Source: Aphrocallistes beatrix
Taxonomy: Eukaryota > Porifera > Hexactinellida > Sceptrulophora > Aphrocallistidae
NCBI GenBank assembly: GCA_963281255.1
Contig: OY725501.1
Span: forward strand, 2,023,674 to 2,087,673
Direction of reading: 5' to 3'
DNA length: 64,000 nt
Below the pieces are notes generated by a model. That model searched no databases, was not told where the DNA came from, and saw nothing but the letters and a program-made list of their open reading frames with translations. Below, piece by piece: positions 45,173 to 55,818 of this stretch. How positions within the stretch are numbered: position 1 is the first letter of the stretch; every line of letters starts with the position of its first letter. The translations under genes and the position numbers were made by a program.

Positions 45173-45240
45173 TAATAATAATAATAATATATATTTATAT
45201 AGCGCAGATTCCATATTAATATGTTCAAGTGCGTCTAAGG
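45173..45240 (-). mobile_element. LINE 3' end fragment
   Basis: The inverse complement reads GAACATATTAATATGGAATC, then TGCGCTATATAAATATATAT and an (ATT)n tail, the same 3' end as the LINE at 3221-5655. Heavily 5'-truncated; it lies inside the hAT-type element. Confidence 0.85.
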
Positions 45241-47717
45241 TCACTGTCTAAAGTCACAGGTATTACAAAAATTTAATTCCTGTCAAAGAGAGTTAGGGTG
45301 ATGGAGGGGCCCGGCCAGAAATCTTACTAGAGGGCCCGTAAATTCTGTCGCCGGCCCTGGCTGCAAGTTTTTGATAGGTATGACGATTTTGAATAGACTG
45401 AATAGTGAGATTGCTGGGAGGTTCAAAAGGTGGATCGGAGAAATTATTTATTTCTTCACTGTCAATTGGGCCAATAACATCCCTAATTTCAAAATCTAGG
45501 CAAAATTTTTCTGGTTCTCATTTTCAGGATGAGCTTAAGATTCTATTTGTACGATCATGTAACTGTGCAGTGACTTCCATATCCACTCCTCCTATAACTT
45601 GTAATCTTTCCGTTTTTGTTTTTTTTCCCACAGAGGGGTATTTTAACATGACATTTGCATAGCTTTCTATCAATTGAGCTATCAAGGTATTTACAAGTTG
45701 AGATATCAAACAATTCGTCAAAATATCCAATTTGATTAAAGAATTACTCAGTATTTCTATTTGAGTGGTAGTGGAGACGGAAAACCAAATAATGTTTCAG
45801 TCTTACTACGCGTAATTAGAGCCATTTTGAAGAAAGCTATATTATATAATATCTACTCAAACGTACGCGCAAGTTATTTTATAGAAAGCATAAAATAGAA
45901 TAGAATATTGTTAAAGAAGCCAATATTGTAATAATTACATAGCTCTATGCATAAAAACACTAATATAGAAACATGGTATATTGATCACATTATAGTATTA
46001 CCAATGATATTTAGTAAAAAGTTAATTTTCATTTGTACCACTTCAATTTCATGATATTAAGTCAACTATGAGTAAATAATATCAATCACAACAGTTGTTT
46101 GAAACAATTTTGAGAAAAGGGAATTTTTCGTCCGAATTTTGGTATTTCTATCAAAACTTCAAGAAAAGTTCGAGACTTGTAGTTGGATAGTAATCAGGTT
46201 TTATTTTATACTAACGTTGTTTACAGACATAGTGGCAACTTATGGCAACCGATACTAAAGGATAAAAAGGAAAAAAATTTTTCAGATCACCCTACCCCAC
46301 AACTGTATTTTCAATGATGATTTCCGGTCTAATGAAAAAAATATCAACCATTGTTCGTTTAATTCCGTTTGGCACTTCCTCTGTGGTTGATTTATTTCTA
46401 AGTATAACTAAAGCAATATGTGAAATTGAGAGTTGCGATCTATTTGTTGAGGTTTTATGTACCGATAATTATCCCTTAAATGTCACTTTATTTATTTATT
46501 TTCACATGACGGGAAAGTCTTACAACTTCGAGTTGTACATCCACATAACCCATCTCAAAACCTTATTTTATTTTTTTGATATTGTTCTTATTATCAAATT
46601 AATTCGTAATATTTGGTTAAATTTAAAAGACTTCGAGAAAAATCATTAAGAGAGCCCCAAAATTAACACCGAAGTTATGTTGGCCATCTCATTTAATACG
46701 ACAAAATGTAAACTTGGCCCTTAAGATTTTTGGTGGAGCTGCGGGGCTCCCAAGTTTTTATAATGAGAATACAACATAAAACCATACAGTGAACTTCATA
46801 AATTTGACAAATAAAATTTGGAACATATTGGATATTATTTGGGTCGGAAAAGATATTCGCTTCAACAATCCAATTTTTGCCCTGCTTTACTTAAACGATC
46901 CGAGATTAAAATTTTTGGGCGACGCAGTAAAATGGCTGGATTGTTGGATATTCATTCCTACGTTGCGAGGGAAGCTTACCCCACAAACTTTCACTAGTTT
47001 TAAACCTACTTGAAGTGCTCGAATGCGGTTTAGAATATTTACTAACATCTCAAATACAAAATGACCCATTAGAACATCATTTCGACTTTTATCGTCAAAT
47101 GTCTGGTCCAAACTATTATATTTCTTATTGTTAAATTTTAGAGAGAGAACATCAATTATCCAATCTTAATAAATTCTTTTCGAATAAACAACAATCTGAT
47201 AATACTAGTAAATCCCTCAAAAATATTTCAAGTTTTGCAGAAGATTATAATGAAGAAATGTATTTATTAATTTACAGGGTTGATAAAAATCATGAATTTA
47301 TTTATAAAAATAAAAAAAACCGGATTTTTTTTGATTTTGCAATCCATTTCACATTTTGTCATATTATTTTGCTAATAAATCCACAAGACTGAGAATCAGA
47401 TAGTTTAATAGCATAATATCGATTTAATTTTGCTTGAATTTAGCATGTTTATGATTAATTGCAATTGGAAAATGTAGAAGAGAAAATTTAGTAAGAAGTT
47501 TTATATAGATAGATCGAGCATTATGTAGATAAATACAATCTTGGCCTCCTTATCGATTCCAAGTCTATTCCTTATGTTGGAATGTATACAGTCAAATGTT
47601 GAAATATCCGCCCAACTCCAGCGCTTGATGCCAGAGCTTAATAATTTAATTTTTGATTGTAAAATGCCATTGGTGAATATTGTTCACAATAATATGTGTG
47701 ATCATTATAATTCGAAT

Positions 47718-47895
47718 AGAGTCGAGTCTCGTTAATACGAATCAGGAAACCTTCAAAACTTGAACGTATTATCCGGAATTCGTATTACCCGAAGTTAATT
47801 TCATGCATTTGTACTGGCTGGGGAATCAAACCTTGTTCGCTTTAACCGGTATTTTACCTTATCCGTGTTCGTATTAGCGAGAGGCTACTTTACTT
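47718..47895. mobile_element. miniature element, pogo-like
   Basis: GAGTCTCGTTAATACGAATC on the left and GTTCGTATTAGCGAGAGGC on the right form imperfect inverted ends, with internal ATTCGTATTACCCGAAG and TTATCCG repeats. Boundaries are approximate. It lies inside the P relic. Confidence 0.6.
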
Positions 47896-48767
47896 TATTA
47901 TATGATTTAAATCAAACAACCCTGATTTATTAATTAATAGATTCTGATTTTGAGTTTGTTACAAATGAAATAAAAGTAATTGTTGACCCTGTATTTGATA
48001 ATTCATAGATTGAGTGCCTAAATTACGTGGGTATGCAATCTTTTCGTACCCTAAAAAATCCACAAATTGTCGAGACTGCGAGAATTTTTTTAACAACTAC
48101 CCAACATATTAAAGTTTATAATGGCACGGGATTTTCAATGATTGAATTACTTGATAGGGGTTCTCTTAAGTATCCATCTGACATTGTCGACCACCTGTCA
48201 TCATAATGTATGAAATATTTCTGAAAATCGATAAATATTCACATTTAAGTAAATATTTTATGAGGGATCCTGCCGTCGAAAATTGGTTGTTTGCACTTCT
48301 TGTTGTTAAAGAAAAATATTGTGAATTATGGAGGCAATGGTGTGTTTGTAAAGTCGCGAAATGGGAAATTCTTAAAAAGATTTATACTACTGTAGTAAAC
48401 TGCATTTTATCAAAAAAGGTTAGAAACTTTAATTCCATAGTAGTTGGCCGAGATAATAGCAAGCCTCAAAAATTTAGTCCCTAATTCTTGTATTATATTC
48501 TTCTAGATAATCCTTGACATGATATATTACTCCTGTATCTACAACTATTTGAATTAATTCTCTACTTTATCATTATCGAGGAACTCCACTAATTAGCAGC
48601 TACAAGTACAATAACATTTATTTAAGACGCATCGGAGTAATATTATACCTCTATCATCGTATTATCTCGCTTCTACTCGATTTTCGAATCACATTTCTTA
48701 CCAATTATACTTATTCTGTATGATTATTTATTAATTATGCTTATTATACGTTATATTATATACGTAC

Positions 48768-48959
48768 CAAGGGATTATCTAGGAGCGCGAGACGCTCCTT
48801 TAGGCGTATGGTTCTAAGTCCGAAAGTGTTTAGGAGCGTAAAAATTTAGAATATTACCCAATTTACCCTATGTAATAATGTTATTTATCGATTTAGGCGT
48901 ATGAAAATTTATGGGTTTAAGGATAGGAGCGTATCTCTGGAGGGCTGTATAATGCCCTG
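48768..48959. mobile_element. hAT-type miniature element, 192 bp
   Basis: Starts CAAGGGATTATCTAGGAGCG and ends GGGCTGTATAATGCCCTG, flanked by the 8-bp duplication ATACGTAC (48760-48767, 48960-48967). It has the same length and layout as 56261-56452. Confidence 0.92.
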
Positions 48960-49243
48960 ATACGTACATATATAATTATCTCCAGACAAATCATAATTTA
49001 ATAAAAGTGTAGTGGGTTATTAATTATTTTACTTAATATGGGTAGTTACAGTATATTTACAGTTGTGCTATTTTGATATAAAAGTAAACTAACTGATTTA
49101 ACTAATCCCTAGTCCAAGTCCACCAATCAGCACCATTGCCTTAGTGCAAGGGTGCTCAAACTATGGCCCGCGGGCCACATGTGTCCCGCGAGATCATTCG
49201 CTGTGGCCCGCGGATAATATTCGCTTGTTTTATTATTCATATA

Positions 49244-49921
49244 CACTGCCTGAACAAAAGTATTCGTACACCCCATAATTCCCCATACAAATAGTTATAA
49301 TACTGATTTATTTAGCGTTTAAGAATATTTAATTTATGAGAGACACTTAATTTGACTTCAAATTCGAATTCTCCACGTTCAAATTACTCACTTTATATGT
49401 TTTCAAATTAATTACTCTTCCTCAAGAATAAGTATTTTCACCATTTGATTTCCAATGCCACATGTCGCGAGTGATCACCATTGTATACAGGGGTTTATCT
49501 AGGTGCTCGGTCGGCACTTATAGGTGCCAGCCTGGTATCGTCCGAGGAGCCAAGGTGCTTGCAGTGTGATTCGATTTTGGCGTCGGGTTGCTATCACCCC
49601 TGGAATTACAAGATAAACCACTGTTTGGGTGCCATGTAACTTTTATCACCTCCAAAAAAGTGCCAGATTGGAAAATCCTAGATAAACCCATGATTGTATA
49701 TGATGGCATTGGTGGTATGAAGTGGCACAGTTTGAAAATTTTTAACCTTGTGGGAGTGTAAACATTAAAGAGTGAGTAATTAGAATATAGAGAATTCGAA
49801 TTTGAAGTTAAATTAAGCATATATCTTACCAATTAAATACCTTGACTCGCTAAATAAATCAGTATTATAACTATTTGTATTGGGAATTATGAGGTGTACG
49901 AATACTTTTGTTCAGGCAGTG
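49244..49921. mobile_element. Tc1-type miniature element, middle shell
   Basis: Ends CACTGCCTGAACAAAAGTAT and inverse ATACTTTTGTTCAGGCAGTG are perfect inverses flanked by TA (49242-49243, 49922-49923). It contains the 205-bp hAT-type element at 49488-49692. Confidence 0.93.
49488..49692. mobile_element. hAT-type miniature element, inner shell
   Basis: Starts CAGGGGTTTATCTAGG, ends CCTAGATAAACCCATG, flanked by ATTGTATA (49480-49487, 49693-49700). Nearly identical to 10097-10300 but at a different target, so an independent insertion. Confidence 0.93.
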
Positions 49922-50424
49922 TATATACAGTAGATTGACGTGCTTCAATCGTCACAGATAATAATTGTTTTTTCTAAACACCATATAGAAATAATTATAG
50001 ATGCTCTACAAATGTATAGCTTGAAAATTGATTAAACTAAAGCCAGAGGCGATCTATGATTTGTGGCCCGTAAGATGGAGCCTAATTTTTAAAGTGGCCC
50101 GTAGATTTAAAAGTTTGAGCACCCTTGCCTTAGTGTATAGAATGCTATGGTCAAGTCTATCTCGCAAGCTAGGTTAAGTCTGTTTCTCGAGCTAAGTCAA
50201 GTTTGTTTCTCAAGTCTCAATATTGTGATTAACTATTACTTGTATATTTTGATATTTTCTATGCATTACGTATTAATAAATTCGACTATATTCATTAATA
50301 ATATACTCATTTCAATTGTTTTGATATAATAAAATTGAAATATCTACAATATCAAAATTATTAGTTTTGAAATATTTAACCAATACATGGTACTAAAACC
50401 TTAATGACTACCATTACCCTAGTA

Positions 50425-50782
50425 CAGTGTTTCTCAACCTTTTTCTTCTCGCGGCACCCTTTCTAAACTTATACCTTTCAGCGGCACCCCTTAATTTGAC
50501 TTGGGCAGGCCAATGAACAAATGATAGTAAAAGTGGAGATTGATTTGAATTATTACGACTTTATTATAGAATAACTAATTAATAAACTAGGAAATTATTG
50601 TGAATATTGTGTAATAAATTATTCCAGAGGATTGTCAGAGGACAATCATCAAATTCAACATTGACAATGGTGTCAATAGAAAATAAAATAAAGCAGTATG
50701 TAAGTGTGGTAAGGCCTGCGGCACCCCTAGAGGAAGCAAATGGCACCCCAGGGTGCCGCGGCACCCCGGTTGAGAACCACTG
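50425..50782. mobile_element. hAT-type miniature element, 358 bp
   Basis: Starts CAGTGTTTCTCAACC and ends GGTTGAGAACCACTG, inverted repeats flanked by CCCTAGTA (50417-50424, 50783-50790). Internal GCGGCACCCC motifs lie near both ends. The CAGTG..TCAACC terminus is a widespread hAT type. Confidence 0.93.
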
Positions 50783-50790
50783 CCCTAGTA

Positions 50791-51253
50791 GATAGAATGC
50801 TATACTCCATATTGTAATATCATGTATATGTTAGCATAAGTTAAGCAAGTGAAAATAATCAGAGAGCTGCTTGAATGAACCCTGCTACAGACGGTTTTGA
50901 CTGGAATAATGTTTCCTGCATTATTGGCCTATTTGAAGTTCTCAAGCATATTTTGGGTTCGAGCAGCTAGTATTCTGTGATTCTAAACTTATCAATAAAA
51001 ATCACATTAGAGAACGGTTGATTTTGTTCCTGAAGCGGATGGGTCTTTGAGGAATCGGCATCACTCAAGCCTTTACCTCTTATACTGGTGTTGAGGTGAC
51101 CATTCCTTTTCTCGACCTCTAACTTTAGATTTATGGTAGTTTGAAATAGCGAAAGTTCGAGAAAGAACCTCGTTAATAAGAACATGTGCCATATATCAGG
51201 AAACAACTGACTACAGACAAATTTAGATGTATATTACTCTAATAATATAAAGT
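50791..51253. other. no recognisable feature
   Basis: Spacer between a hAT-type and a P-type miniature element; the 79-codon minus-strand frame at 50967-51206 matches no family I know. Confidence 0.45.
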
Positions 51254-51260
51254 TATAAAC

Positions 51261-52315
51261 CATAGCCTACTCTAATAACGCCTCACAGTAGACTGAAAAT
51301 TATTGACTAGGGATGGAGTAGTAGCCGAATGGATTAATACACGATTAGCCTAAAATCGCTAACCATGCAGAATAGGCATTAAGAATATATTACCAGCATA
51401 AATAAACATGGCATCAAAGTACATATATCCGTTGGAAAAAATTCGATTAGTCATCATATCATTGAGCAACAGGTCATTTTTAGCGATTTTCTAAGCTGTT
51501 TTAACCCTATTTCTAAATGGTATTAAGGTTGATTTTTGTGTAGAACCAAGATTAGCACTAGTTGATTTGAAAAATTTAGAATTTTTCAATGGAATGTTGC
51601 TACATTTCTGAGTTGCTATGGTAAAACATTTTGGTCAGTTTGGGCCATTTCGTGCAAACTGTAGTGTAACTAGATCTTCAAATTTGATCGTGTTTGATAG
51701 GAAATGGACTACTTACTATTAGGTGATAATACAACTTGAACTTCTAAATTCAACTAGTTTTGAGTTATGGGTTGATTTTAAGAATGTGACCAAAACATTA
51801 AATTGTCGCATAACTCTATAATCTGTAAATTTAAAAGTTTAAATTGTAATATTACCTAATAGGAAGTATCCAATTGCCTATCAAATACGATCAAATTTGA
51901 AGACCTAGTCCTTACAGTTTGCAGGATATGGCTCAAACTGATCAAAATGCTTTACCATAGCAACGCAGTAATGTAACAACTTTCCATTGAAAATTCTAAT
52001 TTTTTCAAATCAACTCGTACTAATCTTGGTTCTACACAAAAATCAACCTTAATACCATTTAGAAATAGGGTTAAAACAGCTTAGAAAATCGCTAAAATTT
52101 TCCTTAGAATGACCTGTTGCGCAATGATATGATGACTAATCGAATTTTTTTCAACGGATATATGTACTTTGATACCATGTTTATATATGCTGGTAATACA
52201 TTCTTAATGCTTATCCTACGTGGTTAACGATCTTAGGGTAATCGTGTATTAATCCATTCGGCTATTACCGCATCCTTGGTTATTTTACTGTGAGGCATTA
52301 TTAGAGTAGGCTATG
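51261..52315. mobile_element. P-type palindromic miniature element, 1055 bp, complete
   Basis: Left CATAGCCTACTCTAATAACG and right inverse ending GAGTAGGCTATG are flanked by the 7-bp duplication TATAAAC (51254-51260, 52316-52322). The halves are long imperfect inverted repeats. Subterminal text GACTAGGGATGGAGTAGTAG resembles GGACCAGGGATGGGTTAGCC in the P-like transposon at 21797. Confidence 0.92.
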
Positions 52316-52637
52316 TATAAACATATTTCGACCCTCCCTTGGTGTTCGTATCAACGAGTAACCATTCTTTCCAACGATTTCAAATTATCAATCATTGCCA
52401 CCACATTCAGAAATTTATCCACATTCGTTCATTTTAAGTACAATACAAGATGGTAATTAATACCTCTAGTTGTTAGGTCGATAATTTTATTAATTAGTTG
52501 TGAGTAATTTGTTTAAATTATAAAAAATTATCATCTGAAATTTTATTTTTTCAGTACCATTTATATTTGAAATAATTAGGTAGTTTAATAAGTAGTTTAT
52601 AAAGATGAAAGTATTAACCTTGTCATGCATATTAATC

Positions 52638-53772
52638 AATAGTTTCCCTTGATCACCAAAAATTCAAGAAATTTAATGAATTTAGTGCTCGCGCAAGGTA
52701 GGCTCCGCCTTGTGCAAATCTAGAATGGCTTTGTTCGGTTTGGGGCTTAAAGTTGAAAAAGGCGTACTTCTGATAGGCAAAAAACTAGCAAATTTGTTTT
52801 TGAGATATTTGGGGTGGTTTATATCAGCTAATAATCCATACTATTAAAACACGATTCATGAATATTTATTTATTGATATAAATATATATGAGTATATATA
52901 TATATATATGTGTGTGTGTGTGCAACGAATTGATTGAAGAAACAGCCAGGCGCAGAAATCTGATTTTTGGCATGCGGGAGTCTTTTGGCTATGGCTTCAC
53001 TAAGTTCTGAGTTCAGACGAAAATGTCGACTCATCATGGAATTATGACGTCATTGTCACCTTTTTATAATTAGAAATTTCAGTTTTTCGACCATAACTCA
53101 GCCATTTTAAGCGATAGAAGGCTGAAATTTTAATATAATGTGGATATAAATATATCTCGAAAATGATACAACTATCATCAAAAAATGATGACTAATCACT
53201 CTGTTATGACATCATCATTACTCATCAAAATTTAAAAAATTGACTAATTTGGTGATTTTTCGTGCGATATCGCTTATAACAGTGGACATAGGTATTTAGA
53301 GATGCTATCTCCCATATCAATAATCAATGGTGACTACAGGCTCCCAAATGGCGCCTCCGGTGGACACAAAGTGTCCGCCAGCCGCGCAGCGCAAGCAAGC
53401 GAAGCGCGCTTGTACATTTTAATGGGCTAAAATTATTTGTGCATGTTCGAAGAAATTGGTGGAAATAGTTGGGATTATTAATAATTTCAATACGAAAGTT
53501 GATCCCAACTGTTTCCGCCAATATCTCCGAACCAGTATATTTTTGCCATTAAAATGTATTATTGGCTGATATAAAACCACCCCAAATATCTCAAAAGTAA
53601 GTTGCTAGTTTTTTGCCTATCAGAAGTATGCCTTTTGCACCTTTAAGCCCCAAACCGAACAAATCCATTAAAATCTGCCAAGGTGGAGCTTACCTTGCCC
53701 AACCTCCAAATCAACTCTCAATTTCATGAAAACTTTATGGTAATATTTGGTGACCAAGTAAACTATTTGAAT
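52638..53772. mobile_element. inverted-repeat element enclosing a family A copy
   Basis: Arms of about 210 bp (52638-52850 and 53560-53772) are inverted copies, for example GGCAAAAAACTAGCAA on the left against TTGCTAGTTTTTTGCC region near 53600. A second nested stem lies at 53412-53560 (GGTGGAAATAGTTGGGAT and inverse). A minus-strand family A copy fills 52880-53412. Ends around ATAGTTTCCCTTGATCACC are approximate. Confidence 0.75.
52880..53412 (-). repeat. family A, minus-strand copy
   Basis: A (TA)n/(TG)n tract, GAATTGATTGAAGAAAC, TGACGTCA at about 53045 (the second site mutated to TGACATCA) and the GC-rich head GTCCGCCAGCCGCGCAGCGC, ending CTTGT at 53412. Confidence 0.92.
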
Positions 53773-53912
53773 AGAGTGCATCTAAAGATTAACTACAAAT
53801 ACTATAATTTACACGAATATAAGTGTCTAAGTAATTAAAATTTTCTCAAAATAACCTAAATAAAATAGTTATCTAAGTGAGCATCAACGAAATAGATCTC
53901 TTAATTAGTATC

Positions 53913-54550
53913 TTAAATGTTAACAAATTCCTTTTTTCTATCGGGACGGTATACACCAACTACCACAGCATGATCACGTTCATATGGTTCTAATGTGAGT
54001 TGTTCTTGCGGTCGGATTAATTCTCGTTGAAGCTTGACCAATTCTTCAGCAAATACAGCTTCTGGTTGGGCAGTGCTATCTATACAATTCGCTTTAATAC
54101 TGATCACAACATGACCTCTGTTTTTTAAAAAATAATGTGCATTAATTCCGACTATTCTAGCTTGATCAGGTTGAGCAACATCTGCAAATATTGTATCAAC
54201 CATTGAAACTAACATTCTGTATTTTTGAGGATGACGAGCATCTTCAATAATTGGAATAATATTTGGACGCTTCTTAGCTACATTAAGAAGGTCACGGCCA
54301 GATCTTTGTGAGAATTCAACTCCATATACTAATCCTGTTGATCCTAAAACATCAGCAACATGAGAAATGGTGGTACCAGAAGCAGCACCCAAATATAACA
54401 CCTTTGAGCCTGGTGAAATATGAATTTTATCAATCCCACCGAGAATGGCTGCGCAAAGTTTACTACGAAAAGGGTTCCAAACGCGGTATTCCACTTTATC
54501 ATTAAATTCATTTTCTGCTGTTATTCTTTTTTCACCATAAACAGATTCAC
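53913..54550 (-). CDS. FBL: fibrillarin, 3' coding exon
   Basis: The exon encodes the methyltransferase domain of fibrillarin, the box C/D snoRNP enzyme that 2'-O-methylates pre-rRNA in the nucleolus. After the acceptor TTTTCTAG (ending at 54551) it begins with a split Gly codon (phase 1), then [24 protein letters not shown], the SAM-binding [74 protein letters not shown] and [14 protein letters not shown], ending EFVNI and a stop at 53913. No stops or frame breaks occur and the fold motifs are complete, so it is probably functional. The N-terminal Gly/Arg-rich exons were not found upstream to 64000. Genomic DNA upstream is repeat-filled, so a long intron is likely. Confidence 0.93.
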
Positions 54551-54796
54551 CTAGAAAATAGATAAAATTAACGTCACACTGCACCAAATAATGAGAATTC
54601 ATCAAGGTACAGATAATTTATTAATTAACTAAGTTCTTAATTCTTAGACTGGTCTATTACTCGAATTAAACTTTCGCACACATCGGGTTTCTGATCTCTA
54701 TAAATCAAGCTTCACCCCTACTTTACTTATGAAATAAATAACTTAATCGAACAACTCAAGAGCAGCTAACTCGATCCTTAATGTCAACCATATATA
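54551..54796 (-). other. start of fibrillarin intron
   Basis: Minus-strand sequence upstream of the acceptor. A reading frame continues through the acceptor to a methionine at 54605 but has no fibrillarin similarity, so it is intronic. Confidence 0.7.
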
Positions 54797-55285
54797 TATA
54801 TATATACTCTCCTACCAAAAGTATTCGGACAACTCAATGTTTTCCATCAAAGTTATTAGTTGTAAAACTAATCAATTTATCAAGTTAAAAATAATTAATC
54901 AGCAACAAATACATAATTTTGACTTTAATTTTATTTCTATTCGAATAGACGTATTTAGAGCTGTTTTCTCCTTTATAATTAATCAAATTGACCTCAAGCG
55001 CCCACAGGGCGCCTCCAGCGGACACAAAGTGTCCGCCAGCCGCGCAGCGCAAGTAAGCGAAGCGCGCTTGTTTTCAATATATCTCAAATATGATTCAATT
55101 ATCAGCATTACGCATCAAAAAATTAAAAATTGACATATTTTGAAATTTTTCGATGATATTAATTATAACAGTGACAGACGTAATTAGAGATATTATCTAA
55201 TATATAATTAATCACTGTGAGCCTAGGAGGACAGAAAGTGTCCTGCAGCCGCGCAGCTCATAGCAAGCGAAGCGCGGTTATAATG
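54797..55285. repeat. Tc1-type end and two minus-strand family A heads
   Basis: CTCCTACCAAAAGTATTCGG at about 54808 is a Tc1-type end. 54935-55071 is a minus-strand family A head with GCGGACACAAAGTGTCCGC, ending CTTGT. 55170-55285 is a more diverged minus-strand head (CCGCGCAGCTCATAGCAAGC). Both lack the 3' half. Confidence 0.8.
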
Positions 55286-55818
55286 TATAACAAAAATATT
55301 TATAATTACAAGCGCGCTTCGCTTGCTTGCGCTGCGCGGCTGGCGGACACTTTGTGTCCGGCAGAGGCGCCCTTTGGGTACCTGGGGTCACATTGATTAA
55401 TTATAAGGGAAATAACATCTCTAAATACGTCTGTCCTACTGTTATAATCGATATCGCACGAAGAATCACCAAATTTATCAATTTTTAAAATTTTGATGAG
55501 TAATGATGACGTCATAACAAAGTGATGAGTAATCATTTTTTGATGATAGTTGCATCATATGTGAGGTATATTAGTTTACAGATTCTATTAAAATTTCAGC
55601 CTTCTATCTCCTATAATGGCTGAGTTATGCTCGAATAACTGTATCGCTTAACATTTAAAAATGTGACAATGACGTCATAATTCCATGATGAGTCGACATT
55701 TTCGTCTGAGCTCAGAACTTTGTGAAGCCATAGCCAAAAGACTCCCAAATGCCAAAAAATCAGCTTTCTCCGCCTGGCAGTTTCTTCAATCAATTCGTTA
55801 CAGATATATATATATATA

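Larger units (their letters stand above)
43990..45359. mobile_element. hAT-type element nested in the TA-flanked element
   Basis: Ends CAGGGCCGGCGACAG and CTGTCGCCGGCCCTG are perfect 15-bp inverted repeats flanked by the 8-bp duplication GCTGCAAG (43982-43989, 45360-45367). The flanking text is itself palindromic, since CATACCTATCAAAAACTTGC is mirrored after the right end, so the insertion is near the centre of the larger inverted element. No transposase was seen; it holds a palindromic element and a LINE tail. Confidence 0.9.
43117..46292. mobile_element. TA-flanked long-inverted-repeat element inside the P relic
   Basis: Left end GGGTGATCTG and right end CAGATCACCC are flanked by TA (43115-43116, 46293-46294). 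Arms of at least 270 bp are inverted and imperfect (for example CTACAGGTCGCGAACTTTTC against its inverse near 46165). The P relic resumes at both ends. Minus-strand frames inside (43225-43482, and 43746-43980 with RFKTSNREVVALLNAALIDL) look protein-like but are unrecognised. A hAT-type element is nested at 43990-45359. Confidence 0.82.
42890..48484 (+). pseudogene. older P-element-like transposase relic, multiply interrupted
   Basis: Fragments align in order with the transposase at 22155: HLILQMDEVHIRSDASYMGG (about 43018), then after a 3.2-kb insertion a SMMISGLMKKISTIVRLIPF block (46312) and CTDNYPLNVTLF (about 46457, second catalytic Asp). GKLTPQTFTSFK follows at 46970, then QNDPLEHHFDFYRQMSGPNY (about 47055, glutamate). 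LLDRGSLKYPSDIVDHL is at 48148 and LWRQWCVCKV to KKVRNFNSIVVGRDNSK at 48320-48465. Many stops and frame changes are present, and about 47150-47940 is unrelated or unreadable. The THAP domain and terminal repeats were not found. It is a different, older lineage than the element at 21797. Confidence 0.85.
49147..50127. mobile_element. hAT-type miniature element, outer shell of a three-level nest
   Basis: Ends CAAGGGTGCTCAAACTATGG and inverse AGTTTGAGCACCCTTG are flanked by CCTTAGTG (49139-49146, 50128-50135). A Tc1-type element occupies 49244-49921, so the element proper is about 300 bp. Confidence 0.92.

Noticed and set aside
54308-54505. 65-codon plus-strand frame
   Set aside because: Antisense shadow of the fibrillarin exon.
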